A stretch of DNA of 64,000 nucleotides from Paratinospora sagittata (GCA_035771175.1 CM069593.1:16864908-16928907), one strand, 5' to 3'. Positions 47,490-61,146 are shown, counted from the first letter of the stretch. The notes: a model not told the origin generated them from the letters alone. Made by a program: numbers and translations.

Positions 47490-48804
47490 TTTATTTTAAC
47501 TCTTTTTTTCCTTTGTAAAAAATTGGAGACCATAAAGTAATGTTATAATTCATAACATTGTCAAGATTTATTGAAGCAATTTAATTAACATCTTTTCCAG
47601 CCATCTTCAAATTGGAAAGTCGTTTAAGTCTCCAAACATTAACAGAAGTAGTTAGCCTTTAGTAATTGTTTGGTATTAATAGATTTTATGGGTATTGATT
47701 TTATTTTTGGAGAATACTAAATTGATTGTAACAGTTGTAAAAAATGTAACGATTGCTGAAGTGACGTAATATAAGGGACTACCCCTATATCACAAAACAT
47801 AAGTAACTAAGAAGGTCAAACAACCATCGCCCAAGGATCAACCAAATAAATGAGACCAACCACTGGATAAATTGGGCAACACCTGTAAATTTGTAATCTC
47901 TCTCATTGACAGATAGACCAACCAAAACTGGCATTGGAAGCTGCACGTGTTTCTGCTTTTAATGGGCCACATCTTTTCAATCCACTTTAATTTGCTTCCA
48001 TGAAACACGGTCCAGGCGTGGAGCACCCTTAAATGGCATATATTCATATAATTTCACAAAATTCTAATGGAGTGTTGTAGGCTTTTGTAGCATTTACTCT
48101 TATTAATTGAAGAAACATGACGTTACGTATGATTTCTGTAATTAGTTACAACCATTACTACTTATTTCGATTTCATCAAATGTGAGAACAACACGTTTAA
48201 GAGTTGAAGTGGCAGGAGTAGTTAAATATATAATTATTTAATTAATTACTGGCATTAACTAATAGATTTGATATTAAATATATCAATTATAGTGAAAAAT
48301 GCCACAGTCGTGACATTTTAATAATGGACTATCGCATTGTATTAAATAATTATATACCAACACATAATTTATGACTACTCCATCACTATAATGTATTAAA
48401 GGTGATATTTTAATTCATGTTTACCCCAAATATAAATGCAGCAGTCTTAGAAACGTAACTTCTTAGTTGATTCAGCATTTAGTATCCCAGTTTTAACGAA
48501 GAAGTGAATCGTACGACCTTCAAATTTACAAGAGCAAGTAATCTTCAAATTTGGCAATTAGCATACAGAAGTAGTTGGAAGTATTGAAGTCTGGTTTGAA
48601 TCCATGTCCACCATGTTGTCGTCCTTTTGTTCAATAAAACAGCTAGAAAGGACTAATACATATATAGCCCCCCATCTGCATGCTGCCAGTTTTTATATCA
48701 AACGGGACAAGAAAAACTAGGAAATTAAAGCTTGGTGTATGTTGGGATTGTGTACATGGAAATAACACTTACATAAAATAAAAATAAAAAATGGGCAAGT
48801 TCAT

Positions 48805-49291
48805 TGTTGGTGGGCTGGATCTCATTTAGTATCGACACTGTCCACAACTCTTTTCTTTATGTTATAATATTATTATTTCGGTCCACACATACTTGACATT
48901 TTTACTTTGAACTAAAATACAAGGAGCAATTTATGATCATGAGCAAGTTGAGCTTCTAATAGGCCAGCTCCATCTCGATACATATTATGGGTCCGGATCT
49001 CAATTAGTATATACTGACATAGTTCGCATTTAACCACCTTTAGGCTCATTATCGAGCCCAAACATTAGTTTTACTTCAAATGGCGCGTGCCTTGGTATTA
49101 ATGAGAGATTTCACACTTATATCTCATAATATGAACTTTTTTCTTTTTTATGTGAAATTGTTCCTTCAATCCACATATAAGTTGGGATCTCAAATTTTTA
49201 AGGCTTTAAAAGTAAAAACATATGGTTGATCTTAGAAATGATTAAGTTGCTGGGACAATATCAGTGTTAGTTGGCACCTAGACCCTCCAAA
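48805..49291. repeat. Degraded relatives of the EPC1-intron TRIM-like repeat
   Basis: A deleted copy begins TGTTGGTGGGCTGGATCTCA at 48805 and ends near 48898 after TTATTTCGGTCCACACA. A second, diverged copy covers about 48985-49190 (GGGTCCGGATCTCAATTAG onward). A short inverted piece at about 49252-49291 (GACAATATCAGTGTTAG) matches the repeat start in reverse. All share landmarks with the two repeats at 34587-35159. Confidence 0.55.
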
Positions 49292-51640
49292 CGGGGTGAA
49301 ATTTCAAATTTAGGAAGGCTACTTGAAGTTTAATGTCAAAAGATGGACTGTGCATGTTGCAGATGCAGCCAGTAAAAGTGGGTCTGGCAGATTGGATTGT
49401 TATAATTTCGTCTAAAATGGTTTAGTGACATAAGATATTAGAATACAAAACGAGATCACCCAGAAAATAAAAATAAAAAATAATAATAGAATCCCTTGGT
49501 TTTGGTTGCTTTCAAGTTAAATATAGCTTGAAGAAGAGGCCAAAGTGGAGAAAGAAGGGAGTAAAGGGTGGTTGATGTGATATATCCACCCTCTTTGAAA
49601 CAACTTTAGCTTGGGACAACGACTAATTCAAGCTCCAATTGTCGTTTGCTCTATATGCATAAGTGGAGATCTTAAATTATATAAAACATTAATGGGAATT
49701 AAGTAACTCATCAACCAAGTTAGTTAACATTCAATTTAGACTGAAATTAGTTTGGCTTTGGCTTTGGCTTAAGCCTAGCCTAGCCTAGCAGCTTCTCCCT
49801 AAATTTGATTGTTAATTCAAGTCATGTTTAATTATCACATGTTAATTACTATACAACTTGATTCAAATCTAAAAGTATTAAAATTAATGTAGTAGTTATA
49901 TTATAGTGTTCGGTCGTAATCACTTCAGAATTATAACACTATACATATATAAGAAATACTCATTTTTCAGCCCTTATGACTTATCTCCTTGGAGATTAAT
50001 TACTTGGTTCCATTACAATTTGGAATTACTAACTCTTTTTTAGGAGACTCTTGCATCACATGAGAATCACCTGATGATTCACTTTCCAAAATATTAAAAA
50101 AGAGAGGAGAGAGATGCTAAAGTGAGTCTTGAAGTAATTCTTAAGATGATTTTAATTACATGATAATCAAATGATTCACTAAAACAATATTTTAGTACGT
50201 CATTTCTTAGGAACACTCTTCTAAGAGAAACGTGTGATGGAAGTTACCTTAAAATTCATTTTAAGAAACACATGTGATAGAGATTATTTGATGTAAAAGC
50301 TACAGTAAATAAATGGAGGTCCTATTTACAGACTTGGGCACTGTTAAATGACCCAAATGAAAGAACCTAAGGAGGCAAGGGTAATTGTAGAGACACCTCA
50401 ACTGAACAGTGTGCTCTTGATCTGATTGGGTAATCGAAGCACAAGGGCGGGTCAGATATAGAGTTAATTAGTAGTAGTACTGCATACTTGCATTTAAGCT
50501 TCTCATCCCTTCGATGCATGGGTTGATCCAACTGGAAACAACCAATAAGACTTAGTCGTCCGTGTGGGGCCTCTCTCTCCTGTAAACAGTACCACTAGCA
50601 TATTTACAGATTGTCTCACGAAGGTTTCTTGATTCCACATGCAGGAGTTGTCGGGCGTTCCAATTAAATATTGCCCTGTTAGGTAGCCTAACGCTTGGCG
50701 CGTAAATGCCTACCAGAAGTGTTATTTATTGAATTACTAACTTTCTTTTACTACTTTTCTTAATTAATTTCCTTCCCTTTTTTTTTAGGGCATTCCCATA
50801 TGTATTCCATCTTGTCTTTTTCTTTTCTTTTCTTTTTTTTTTTAATATGAATCTTCATCTCATATGTTGCAAGTTCATCTTGCTGATCACCTGTAAATCA
50901 TTATTATAATCTTTTTACTTACACGATCTGATAAACTAAGCACTCACACCTTCCTACACTAAATTTAACTTTTTGAACTTTTATCATTTTTCTAATATAC
51001 CCTTGTTTCTGTACTTATTTTTATTATTATTTCCTATCCTTTTTCTTATTTCAAATAAAGATGATATTATCAAGAAACCTAATTGCAACAAATCTTGACT
51101 ACCTGTTAATGCTTTGGGGTTACTTGTATTATACATCTTAATATTTAGTGCATGATTTGATGATAGTAATAGTTTATTAGTTGCTCATGTACTTAAAATT
51201 TCTTGTAATTAATTAGAATAACATTTCCAGTTCTATTATACATTTGAATTAATTGAGTTCCGACTTCGACCCACCAAGATGATAATCAGGGAAATTAGTA
51301 AATTAAATGGCAAAAAGTACCGTGTAGGATTGAAGAAATTAACTAATTAGGCAGATACGGATACATAGTTTGATTTGATTAACACATGTATCTATTTAGT
51401 CCCAGGCATGCATGGAAATGAAATTAGCTAGCTAGCTAGCTCTTATGAGCTAAGACTTTCGTCATTTAATAATTAATGGTCGGCTCTTCTGATAGTCTCT
51501 TATATATTCTAAACTGTAAAGTAGGCTAATTGAATGCATATATACATTGGTTAAACTGTCACCTACTCTGATATCCTCTCTTCCTCCTATTTAACTGCAA
51601 AAGTAGGCTAATTACATCGTCTTTATCACCTTTCTTCCCT

Positions 51641-51648
51641 TTTAAATA
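51641..51648 (+). promoter_or_regulatory. Possible TATA element of the GPAT gene
   Basis: TTTAAATA about 75 bp upstream of the start codon, followed by a C/T- and A-rich leader without further ATGs. Confidence 0.4.
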
Positions 51649-51719
51649 CTCCTCACGCCTCCATAACATCTTCGACTCATACAACACAATTACATAGAAC
51701 TTCTTTTTCAGTTCCTCTC

Positions 51720-53548
51720 ATGGCTTCTCCTCATCTTTTCAAGCCAATTTCAAAATGCAATTCAGAAGGAAGATCGAACCAAACTGTGGCTTCAGACTTC
51801 GATGGCACCCTTAACGTATCTCGAAGTGCTTTTCCTTATTACTTCCTTGTTGCCATGGAAGCTGGTAGCCTTATAAGAGCATTGATCCTTCTAGCATCAG
51901 TTCCTATTGTTTACTTTCTATACATATTTGTATCAGAAACATTTGCAATTGAGCTCTTAATTTTCGTCTCATGTGCTGGCTTGAAGATGCGAGACATCGA
52001 ATTAGTTTCGAGGTCAGTTCTACCGAAATTCTATGCTGATGATGTTCATCCAGTGACTTGGAAAGTGTTCAGTTCCTTTGGCAAGAGATATATCGTTACG
52101 GCGAGCCCGAGGGTCATGGTTGAGCCCTTTGTGAAGAACTATTTAGGCGTTGATAAGGTTCTTGGCACTGAGCTGAAGGTTTCAAAATCAGGTAGAGCAA
52201 CTGGGTTTGTTAAGAAACCAGGTATTCTTGTAGGAGAGCACAAGAAAGCAGTCGTTGAGAGAGAATTCGGCGATAACTTGCCTGATTTGGGTCTGGGTGA
52301 TAGCAAAAGTGACTACGAATTCATGTCAATTTGCAAGGTGAGCTTAATTATATAGTTTTTATTAGTAATTACATCATCCCCCTCCCCATTAATTGGGTCC
52401 TCTATCAATTCACATAAAAGATGTAAAAATGCAATTTTCACCCCCTTTCCTCGGAATATGAAAGCTCAAGGCTCAATATCTGCTGTTATTGAACTAAAGT
52501 GAAAAAGTAGTTTTTCTACTTTTAAAGAAGTTATAAGACTAGCTTTTTTAAAATTTTCTTAAGAATATTACCTATTTTCTCACTTACAAAACACACCATA
52601 ATTGGTAATTTACTTTATTTTTCCATCAACATTTCTTTTTGGCTTTAATTCAAACTCATTTAAAATTTGCAGGAAGCATACATGGTGCCAAGAACAAAAT
52701 GTGACCCATTACCAAGAAACAAGCTATTAAGGCCAGTAATCTTCCACGAAGGACGCCTAGTTCAAAGACCAACTCCTCTAATGGCTCTTCTCTCCTTCCT
52801 ATGGCTACCAATTGGCTTCATCCTCTCCCTTCTCCGTGTCTACCTCAACATCCCCTTACCAGAACGAATTGCAAGATACATGTACATGATCCTCGGCATC
52901 AAAGTAATCGTAAAAGGCAACCCTCCGCCACCACCGAGCAAAGGCCAGGGCGGCGTTCTCTTCATATGCAACCACAGAACCGTTCTAGACCCGGTGGTCA
53001 CCGCAGTCGCTCTAGGAAGAAAAATCAGCTGTGTTACATACAGTATTAGCAAGTTAACAGAAATAATATCACCTATCAAAACAGTGGCCTTGTCAAGAGA
53101 GAGAGAAAAGGATGCTGCTTATATCAAGCGCTTGCTAGAAGAAGGAGATCTTGTGATATGCCCTGAAGGGACTACTTGTAGAGAGCCATTTTTATTAAGG
53201 TTTAGTGCCCTTTTTGCAGAGCTCACTGATAGGATCGTTCCAGTTGCGATTAACACTAAACAGAGCTTATTTCATGGAACTACTGTTCGGGGATTCAAGC
53301 TTTTGGACCCGTATTTTGTGTTCATGAATCCGAGACCCGTTTATGAGATAACGTTTATGAATCAGTTGCCGCATGAGCTGACATGTAAAGGTGGGAAATC
53401 GGCTATTGAAGTGGCGAATTATATCCAGAGAGTGTTGGGTGGGACGTTGGGATTCGAGTGCACCAATTTGACTCGTAAGGACAAGTACGAGGTGCTGGCT
53501 GGAACCGATGGGCGGGTTCAGACCCAGAAAGAGACGGCGAAGAAGTAG
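51720..53548 (+). CDS. GPAT6: Glycerol-3-phosphate sn-2 acyltransferase/phosphatase, GPAT6-like, two exons
   Basis: Exons 51720-52337 and 52673-53548 join after Cys-Lys in phase and give 497 residues, about the length of Arabidopsis GPAT6. The N-terminal HAD-like phosphatase domain has motif I DFDGTL (Asp26 and Asp28) and a GDSKSD block (193-198). In the GPAT4/6/8 clade this means an active phosphatase that yields 2-monoacylglycerol for cutin. Two hydrophobic segments lie near residues 40-80 and another at about 245-262. The acyltransferase has NHRTVLD (306-312), PEGTT (370-374) and the block [30 protein letters not shown] and the [14 protein letters not shown] block favour GPAT6 over GPAT4/8, which is likely but not proven by eye. 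It acts at the ER in epidermal and floral cutin synthesis in the family. All key residues are present. Confidence 0.93.
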
Positions 53549-56500
53549 CCGATGATTGATTGAGTGGAGAGAAGGAGAATTAATTAGAGAAAGTCATCTG
53601 TATGTCGTACTCATCTAAATTTTATGTATTTAGAGATTAATAAATTAAGAACAAATTACATTTGTCCGCCAAAAAAGAAAAAAAAAACTGAAAAATGAAA
53701 ACTTATATCAATTAAATTAATATAACATTAGATTTAATTTCTATGAAGGTTAATTTAGTTTTGTTGGCAAAAGCAGGGGCTTTGTTATTTAATTGTGTTT
53801 GGATGGTAATCTAAAAATAAAAATATAATTATAAAGTAAAAAATTCAAAAAATGATAGAAAACATTTTTTGTTTAAAACAACCTGTTATCTTAACAAAAA
53901 GTTTAAAACGCAAATATTGGCTACTCTATGCATTCGGATTCTTTCACTTGAAATTAAGAGTTCAATTTCCTCTTTTTACAAATAAGTGAGAGCTTTCTTT
54001 TTCCTAATAAAAAGTGAGGGCGAGATCATAGTAGTTAATTTGTAATGTCCCCATCCCTCACCATTTGATTGTCTTATTGGCCCTACTAAGGAGTTCCGGC
54101 TTCTTCTGACCTTATGCCAACACTAAAAAAAAAAATTTAAAACTCTTTTTCAATTCACTCAAATCAAATGTATTTTCAGTGTTTTCAAATTTTTGAATGC
54201 AAAAACTATATATTCGAATCATAAACCTATCGGCCTTAGCATTTTTATTAAACAAATGTACAATATGTGCAGTTTTATTATTATTATATAGTTATTCAAA
54301 TCATAAACCTAACGGGCCGTAACTAAAAAATATAGCCTAACTCAAAAAGGAAAAATAACACGTACATATTATGGATACTCTATTAAAACACACTGATGTG
54401 ACGAAGTTACATTAATACTTAATAGGAGTCAATTTAATATATATATATATATATATATTTTCTGTTGTTTATTATTAATTATCTTGTGACGCTAAAAGTA
54501 CCGGTGGTAGTGGTGGGTGGGTGAGTGAAGAAGCAGAGAAGAAGTAGGTGGTATTGATGTTGAAGGAATTAAAAACCTGTGGAGCACAAAAGATGTGGTG
54601 GAGTGTAAAAGACCGCTGTAGGGCACACGAGAAGCGAAAATTGCCACTATGAGTTCTAATGAGAGCCCCTTAGAGAATTTGGGCCTACTAGTATATCTTT
54701 TGAAATGGCAAACGACCAGGCGTAGCCATGAGGTCACAAGCATATTAAATAGCATAGCTCTTAGCATCATTTTGAAATCAAGCGTCTTGCACAACCGCAT
54801 AAAAGAAGAGATATTTCTTGAGCTAAGAAAAAAAAATAAAAAATGATTATCTAACCAGCCTCAAAAATCCACCAACATACAAAGGTGATATGCAAAAGTA
54901 TATATGAGCTGTGTAATTAAGCTAGGGAACAACTATTTACCATTTGTTCTTTACACACCATTAGTTAATAATTTTTTATAATTATAACCCTATTATTTTA
55001 TTTTATTTTTTTATTTCTCACATAGTATTTCTGTCCTTTAATCAAAATTAATCTATTTTCGGACACTATAAAAACATTGAACGGCTCTCTTCAAGTGAAC
55101 GTGACTAAAGTAAACACGAATTTTAATACTAAAACATCCACTGTTCAACCACCTTTAACAAAGATTCTCAATCATTTATGCAACACCACGTAGGGTATAA
55201 CACTATTATTTTTTATCTAATTGAAGAAGAGGTGCAAGTAGAAAAAATGGTGGCAGGAGAAAAAATGGTGATGGCAAATAATAGGATCCAACCATTTTTT
55301 TCTTAATTTTAATATAATTGTGGCTAGATGGATGGATGGAACCAAAAAAACGAGGTAAATGTAGAGAAAAATAGGGACTGATCATGTAGCCATCAAAGTA
55401 TAATTATTGGATCCTGCCCCAGCAGCTGATGTAGGTCCAGCCTAATAAATAAATAAAGAAAGTGCCAACTATTTAGTAGGTCTAATGCCTTAAATATTTT
55501 CCGAAGTACAGGCACGTCACCGCCATTAATGGCGATCGTTAATTTTCAAACCCAAGCTCCTCCTCCATTTTTTAAACTTCTTTTTTTCGTTTCTTGTCAA
55601 ATTACTAGTTGCGTTTTGTGAGTTTGATCCAACAGGGAGAGTGTTACCGGCTTTTTGGATCGTTTTGTTTCCTTTCGCTTACAATCCAAACTAATTGAAA
55701 TTCTCTTGCATTGCAAGTAATTAAATCTAGAAATAATTGAAATGCAATTTCCACTAGATCTAGAAAAGAAAATATACAACTAATTAAAAACTATACAAAC
55801 CTTAAATTTGCTAATTATACAAAACTAAAAGAATAAGATACTAATAGAAAGAAAATAATTTACAAAAATATATTTTCTAAATCGGTAATTATCTCCAATA
55901 AATCTGATTATCAAATCCCTAATTATTTCCAATTCTCACGATTGTTGCTTTCAATTCTTTTTGCCACTTCCCAAAGATTTTCAGCTATTACTATTCTTTT
56001 TTTTTTTCCTATACAAAAGACATCAGCATGATAAAAAAAGAATGAAAAACTTAATAAAAACGGGCTAAGTCTCAAAGTCATTCTATATAAAATAAAATAT
56101 GTTATGAAAATACTCAACTTCTTTTATCAAAATGTTAAAATTCAACATTAAAAATATAAAAATATTATTCAATGATTAAGCTTTATAATAATATACTTTT
56201 CAATAATAATAAACTATTTATTATACCATAATATTTTTAAATATTACAAAATTAAAAAAGAAATACTATTTGTTTAACAACAGATACTTAGGATCCGTTA
56301 CACATTAAAAGGAAAAAAAGGAGTATAAACCATAAAGTTACAATTGAATGAGTTAACTGGAGGAGTGCGTCATAAGTTTCATGTAACAGACATATCTCAC
56401 TGTAGTTAAAAGGAAAAAAATTTAAAAGTAGTTATTAGGCCAGCCATATTACTTGGTACTGACTATTGGGTTATTAAAAAAAATGTTAATAAATTAAGTA

Positions 56501-59180
56501 TAACAGAAATGCATATGCTAAAATAAATATGTAATAAAACATTAAAATACAAAATTAGAAACTAACATATTCGAGTTAAGAAAAATGGTAGTAACAACAC
56601 AATTGGAGATAAAGTGAGAAAAAACTGAATAAAATAATTTAAGTACATATAATATAAGCCTTTGGATGCACCCGTTCAAAAGGTTAACTATTAAAGATAG
56701 TAACAATAGAGACAAAGGTATTAATAGACCTAAATAACATGTAAAAAGATAATTAAGAAAGGTATAATTTTTTGTAATTTGAGTGTCAAATAATACTTAA
56801 TAGAGCAAAGTAAAAGAAACAAATTCATATAACCAACTCAATATAATTAAAAAAAAGACTTAGTTAAATTAAGTTATAATTATATGTGAACGGGGACCTT
56901 GAAACAACAATAAGAATCATCACTACGATCATGTGCTCACAAGTTTAAATTGTGAAAATAACCCCTTACACTGCAAAGTAAGGTTGCGTACAATATTCAC
57001 AAAAGTTGCTTAACCCTTCCTCATGAGCCATGCATAGATGAAAGCTTCATGCACCTAGTTGGCTTTTCTTATTAATAATAACGTCACTTGGGGATTACAT
57101 ACAAATTTAGTAGATATAAACCGGTTTTAATATTGGTAGTTAATTATAAATGATGAACCTCTTAAAAAAAACACCCTTTTTTGTCGTCTTTTACTTTAAA
57201 TGATCAACACAATCTATCAAGTTAGAAATAAATTTACCGAACTCTATCTTGGTAAATACTCCGTGAAACACTTATTGCCACAAATTAAGTAAATTCTGCT
57301 CTCATTATTAATTACCAGTCTACAAGGAGGTACCTTGCACGTAAATTAAAAGAGACTGAAAGTTAACCAAAAAAACAAAAAAACAAAAAACAAAAGATAA
57401 AAAAGAATTTAAAAGTTACTAAAAAAAAAATAAATAAATAACGTTAAAAGTTACCAAAAAGAATAAAATAAGGAGTTGAAAATTACCAAAAAATAAATAA
57501 ACATAAAAAAGAGCTAAAAATAACAAAAAAATAATTCTTAAAATAAGTCTTACATTTTGCCAACATTAACAAAGAAATCTTTTAGTTCATTTTTACCAAA
57601 TTATCTATAAATATATATATATATATATTTATATATAAATTTATTTAACAAATTGTATATTAAAAGAAATGGATAATTTAAAATTTTATAATAAAAGTAT
57701 AACAACATGAGTTCAAAAGTTTTGACTTTATAAATAATATAAATATACAATATTTAGTGATTACATGCATATTTAATGGATATAAACCAGTTTTAATATT
57801 GGTAGTTAATTGGAAAAGATGAACCTCTACCAAAAAAAAAAAAAAAAAATAGCCCTTGTCGCCTTTTACTTTAAAAATCAACACTGGTTATCAAGTTAGA
57901 ATTAGATTTTCCGAACTCTATCCTCGTAAATACTCCTAGCAACACTTGTTGCCACTAATTTAGTAAATTCTACTCTCATTATTAATTATAATTACTAATT
58001 TCAATCATGAAAAGTTGCTTGTGACCAACCAAACAACATATTATATTAGCAAATTTGAAAACCATACTTTCAAATCATCGAATGAGTTCCACGGTCCCCG
58101 GATATATACTGCAGCCTGATGAAATAGGTTATAACAATTAAGGATATATTAACCACATTGGATTAGCTACTAATTAGTAATTCTAATCATGACATTGACG
58201 ACATGTTAGAACATATTAAAGCCTGTAAGGTATTAAAATACTGCATTTACTAGATAATTTAAATTTAAATATTGCATGCATTATTTCAATTTATGGATGC
58301 ATTGCAAAGCAAACAAACGCCTCATTGCACAATACAATATTTTTCTTTGAAAAAAAAGACGCAGATAAAAGGAAAACGCCCCAGACGTTAAGGAAAAAAA
58401 TTGAATTTTAAAAAATTAACACTACCCATTGAATGTTGAAATTTCCAGTCATATTTTCAAATGCATGAATGACGGGAGAAAAACATCATTTAATCAGACT
58501 TATATTATATTTTAGATTGACTGCAACATGTGACTGCACGCATAATCAAATGCATTATGTAACACTACTAAGAAGAACATTACCAATAACTTTCCAAGTG
58601 TAGTGGTTATCAAAGCTTAAGTCTATCTTGTTAGCATTTGCATATGTAACGCTTGTTTATCGGCTCGACTGTGTTCTAGCTTTACATTTGTAGGATGACC
58701 TCTACTTATCACCTCTATACATAGCTTGTTGGCCAACTAGTTATAAACATTAAATATAATATAATCTTCCCTTCAGATGTGACAAGTATTCTTAGTCTAG
58801 AAAATATAGTGCATTAATAAATCATCAGCATAACCAAAAATTTAAAAATGTTTAAACAATGTGGATTCAAATTAGCTACAAGAGGCGACTAGATTTGGAT
58901 TCTGCTAGGGGAGTTATAATGTAATCCACGCTAAAATGACTAAAACTCAAACTACACCTGAACACCTACGGATTATTATGATCTCATTCCACGTGCATGA
59001 TTGGTGACGCTACAAAAACTAAGGGAATTAGCTATAAAATTCTAGCTAAAAGTAAATGTTTCACTAGAGAATTTTAAGTGAAACAAAACATTGTAGCTAA
59101 TTCCCCTATTTCTTGTAGTCTGTTGACCTGACATAATTTGAATTGTAATCACTTTAGCACACTTCTAAATTTGTTCCATT
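53549..59180. other. Intergenic region downstream of GPAT, no gene recognised
   Basis: A short 3' UTR-like stretch (to about 53.66 kb) is followed by AT-rich DNA. Frames at 54492-54846, 55597-56117 and 57678-57884 have no recognisable similarity. It contains a perfect 14-bp palindrome CGCCATTAATGGCG (55521-55534) and an A-rich zone with imperfect AAAAGTTACYAAAAA repeats (about 57360-57540). Confidence 0.5.
57088..57990. repeat. Direct duplication of about 235 bp
   Basis: Segments 57088-57320 and 57756-57990 are near-copies about 667 bp apart. They share GATATAAACC, TTTTAATATTGGTAGTTAAT, TCTCATTATTAATTA and the order of blocks between. The A-rich zone of imperfect repeats lies between the copies. 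Confidence 0.75.
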
Positions 59181-59189
59181 ATCTTTCAA

Positions 59190-61146
59190 TAACATCAATT
59201 TATTAGGAACAAGTCAATCTTACATCATTGCCAACCATATAAAATATAAAAGGTGTTTCATAAAGGAGTGCATCAAACACGAATAAGTAGTTATTCTTTA
59301 TGTGTGTGTGTGTACTCCTAATTTTAAAAAAATGAAGCTGTTTGTAAGGAGAAAACCAATATACCTACGAGCTATCTTAATTTTTATTGCTAACTTTGAA
59401 AACTTGAGAAAGATCAATAAGGAGAAAAGCAAACAGTATCTATCATGGAAATCAGGGATGCATGTGCAACAAAACCAAGTTAGGAACAGACACATGCATG
59501 CGTACCTGGGATAGAAACTTTGATCATTTTCACCGTTTAAACTCCAATATTCAGAGAAATACTGTAGACAATCAAAGCTGCTATGGGTAATTGCCATGTA
59601 TATCCCATGCTCCTCTGTTAAATTGAGAATGATTCTTTGAACTGCTGAACTTCAATAAATGCAACTGTTAAATATTAAAACTATCACACTAAAGTACTTC
59701 AAGGAAGAAGGTTGCTAGAAAGTAACTGGAAATTTAAAAATGACTCAAGAAGGATTTTTTTTTGTCAATCTCTCAAGAAGGATATTACTAAGATACAAGG
59801 ACATGATAAATAAAGCTTGCTTGTTTAGGCCCAAAACGTATATTTCAAACCTGGTTTCGGCTTTTCTCATAGTTGCAGTTGATTTTAATTAATCTGTAAC
59901 TCAAAAATTACATCAAAAGAACTTGAAATAGATTCATCAACTAATGCACTAAAATAGAATAGATTTCCAATCTTAATTATATATACAATTTTCACAATTC
60001 CATTTCTAATGTATTATTTAGAAGTTTCTCAAAAGAGAAAGGATGAGATTTACTATGGGCAATAACATTTTAAAAGAATAAGAATGAAAGTAAAACCTGG
60101 TAAACAAAGAAGAAATATACCATGTTTTTCTATCTAATTTACTCTAGTTGGAACATTTCTATTTCCGGAAAAATGGTAACCAATCTATAGGTCCCTGCTT
60201 TTTCATATGAGCAAAAAATAAAAAATCGATGTATCCAATCAAGAGATTGTCTTACATTCAATATTTGAGATTTAACTTGTGTACTCCAGATTAAAACTGT
60301 GCCAAAAGCATTTGAACAGCAAACTAAAAGAAACAGATGGCTCACTAATGTATTAGAAATATTCTACTGTGATCCTAGAATGATATCATAATATAGGACC
60401 AAAACATAGTGTTTGAAGATGATGACACGAGCATTTGAAAAATATTTTATGTTGACATTTCAAATGGCTCGATGCCTTTCATGTCTATTTTCATTTTTGA
60501 TATATTTGTCATCAAACAAAATTCCCTGTGGACAATCAAGATTCATTCAGAGAAAAGCTAATTTCTTAGGTTCATTTGATGTAACATCAATATATTAGGA
60601 ACAACTCGCATTGCAGCCATATAAGATATAAAAGGTGTTTCATGGAAGCGTGCATCAAACATGGATAGATAGTAATTCTACATGTGTGTTTTATCAACAA
60701 ATGAAGCTGATTGCAAGGAGAAAACATATACAGCTACGTGGTGTCTTAATTTTTATTGCTAACTTTGTAAAACTTCAGAAAGATTGATCAGGAGAAATGC
60801 AAACAATATCTATCAGGGACATCAGGGAGGCATGTGCAACAACACCAAGCTAGGAACAGACACATGCAAGCATACCTGGGATAGAAACTTTGCTCTTTCA
60901 CTCTTTAATCTGCCAGTACTCAGAGAAATATTATAGACAATCAAAGCTGCTAGGGTAATTGCCATGTATATATATCACATGCTCCTCTGTTAGATTGAGA
61001 ATGAATCTTTGAACTGCTGAACTTCAATAAACACAACTGCTAAATGTTATTGTTAACACAGTATCACACTCAAGTACTTCAAGGAAGAAGGTTGCTAGAA
61101 AATAACTGGAAATTTGAGAATGACTCAAGAAGAATATTACTAAGAT
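59190..61146. repeat. Segmental duplication of about 560 bp
   Basis: Copy 1 (about 59193-59790) and copy 2 (about 60585-61146) share long blocks in the same order, such as AGGAACAGACACATGCA, CTGGGATAGAAACTTTG and CTTCAAGGAAGAAGGTTGCT, at about 1.39 kb distance. Copy 2 ends exactly where the minisatellite begins. Copy 1 contains an exon-like frame on the minus strand; copy 2's version is broken. Confidence 0.8.
59506..59614 (-). pseudogene. Exon-like fragment of an unknown gene
   Basis: On the minus strand an acceptor (TTTAACAG) and a donor (CCCAG/GTACGC) bound 109 nt with an open frame: EHGIYMAITHSSF near the start and SEYWSLNGENDQSFYP at the end. It reads like a genuine protein exon but I do not recognise the family. 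The counterpart at about 60878-60990 has a 2-base deletion and a stop, so at least that copy is dead. No neighbouring exons are convincing, so this is probably a gene fragment. Confidence 0.35.

Larger units (their letters stand above)
45768..51640. other. Intergenic region between PIP1 and GPAT
   Basis: A PIP1 3' UTR-like stretch is followed by non-coding AT-rich DNA. It contains the second MITE copy (47323-47489) and degraded relatives of the intron TRIM repeat (48805-49291). Near 51424-51441 is an (AGCT)n self-complementary tract, and near 51511 and 51593 a short AGTAGGCTAATT duplication. No open frame here resembles a known protein. Confidence 0.5.

Noticed and set aside
54492..54846. Overlapping open frames of 102 and 65 codons on opposite strands
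   Set aside because: No similarity, no splice context, and both are within the range expected by chance.
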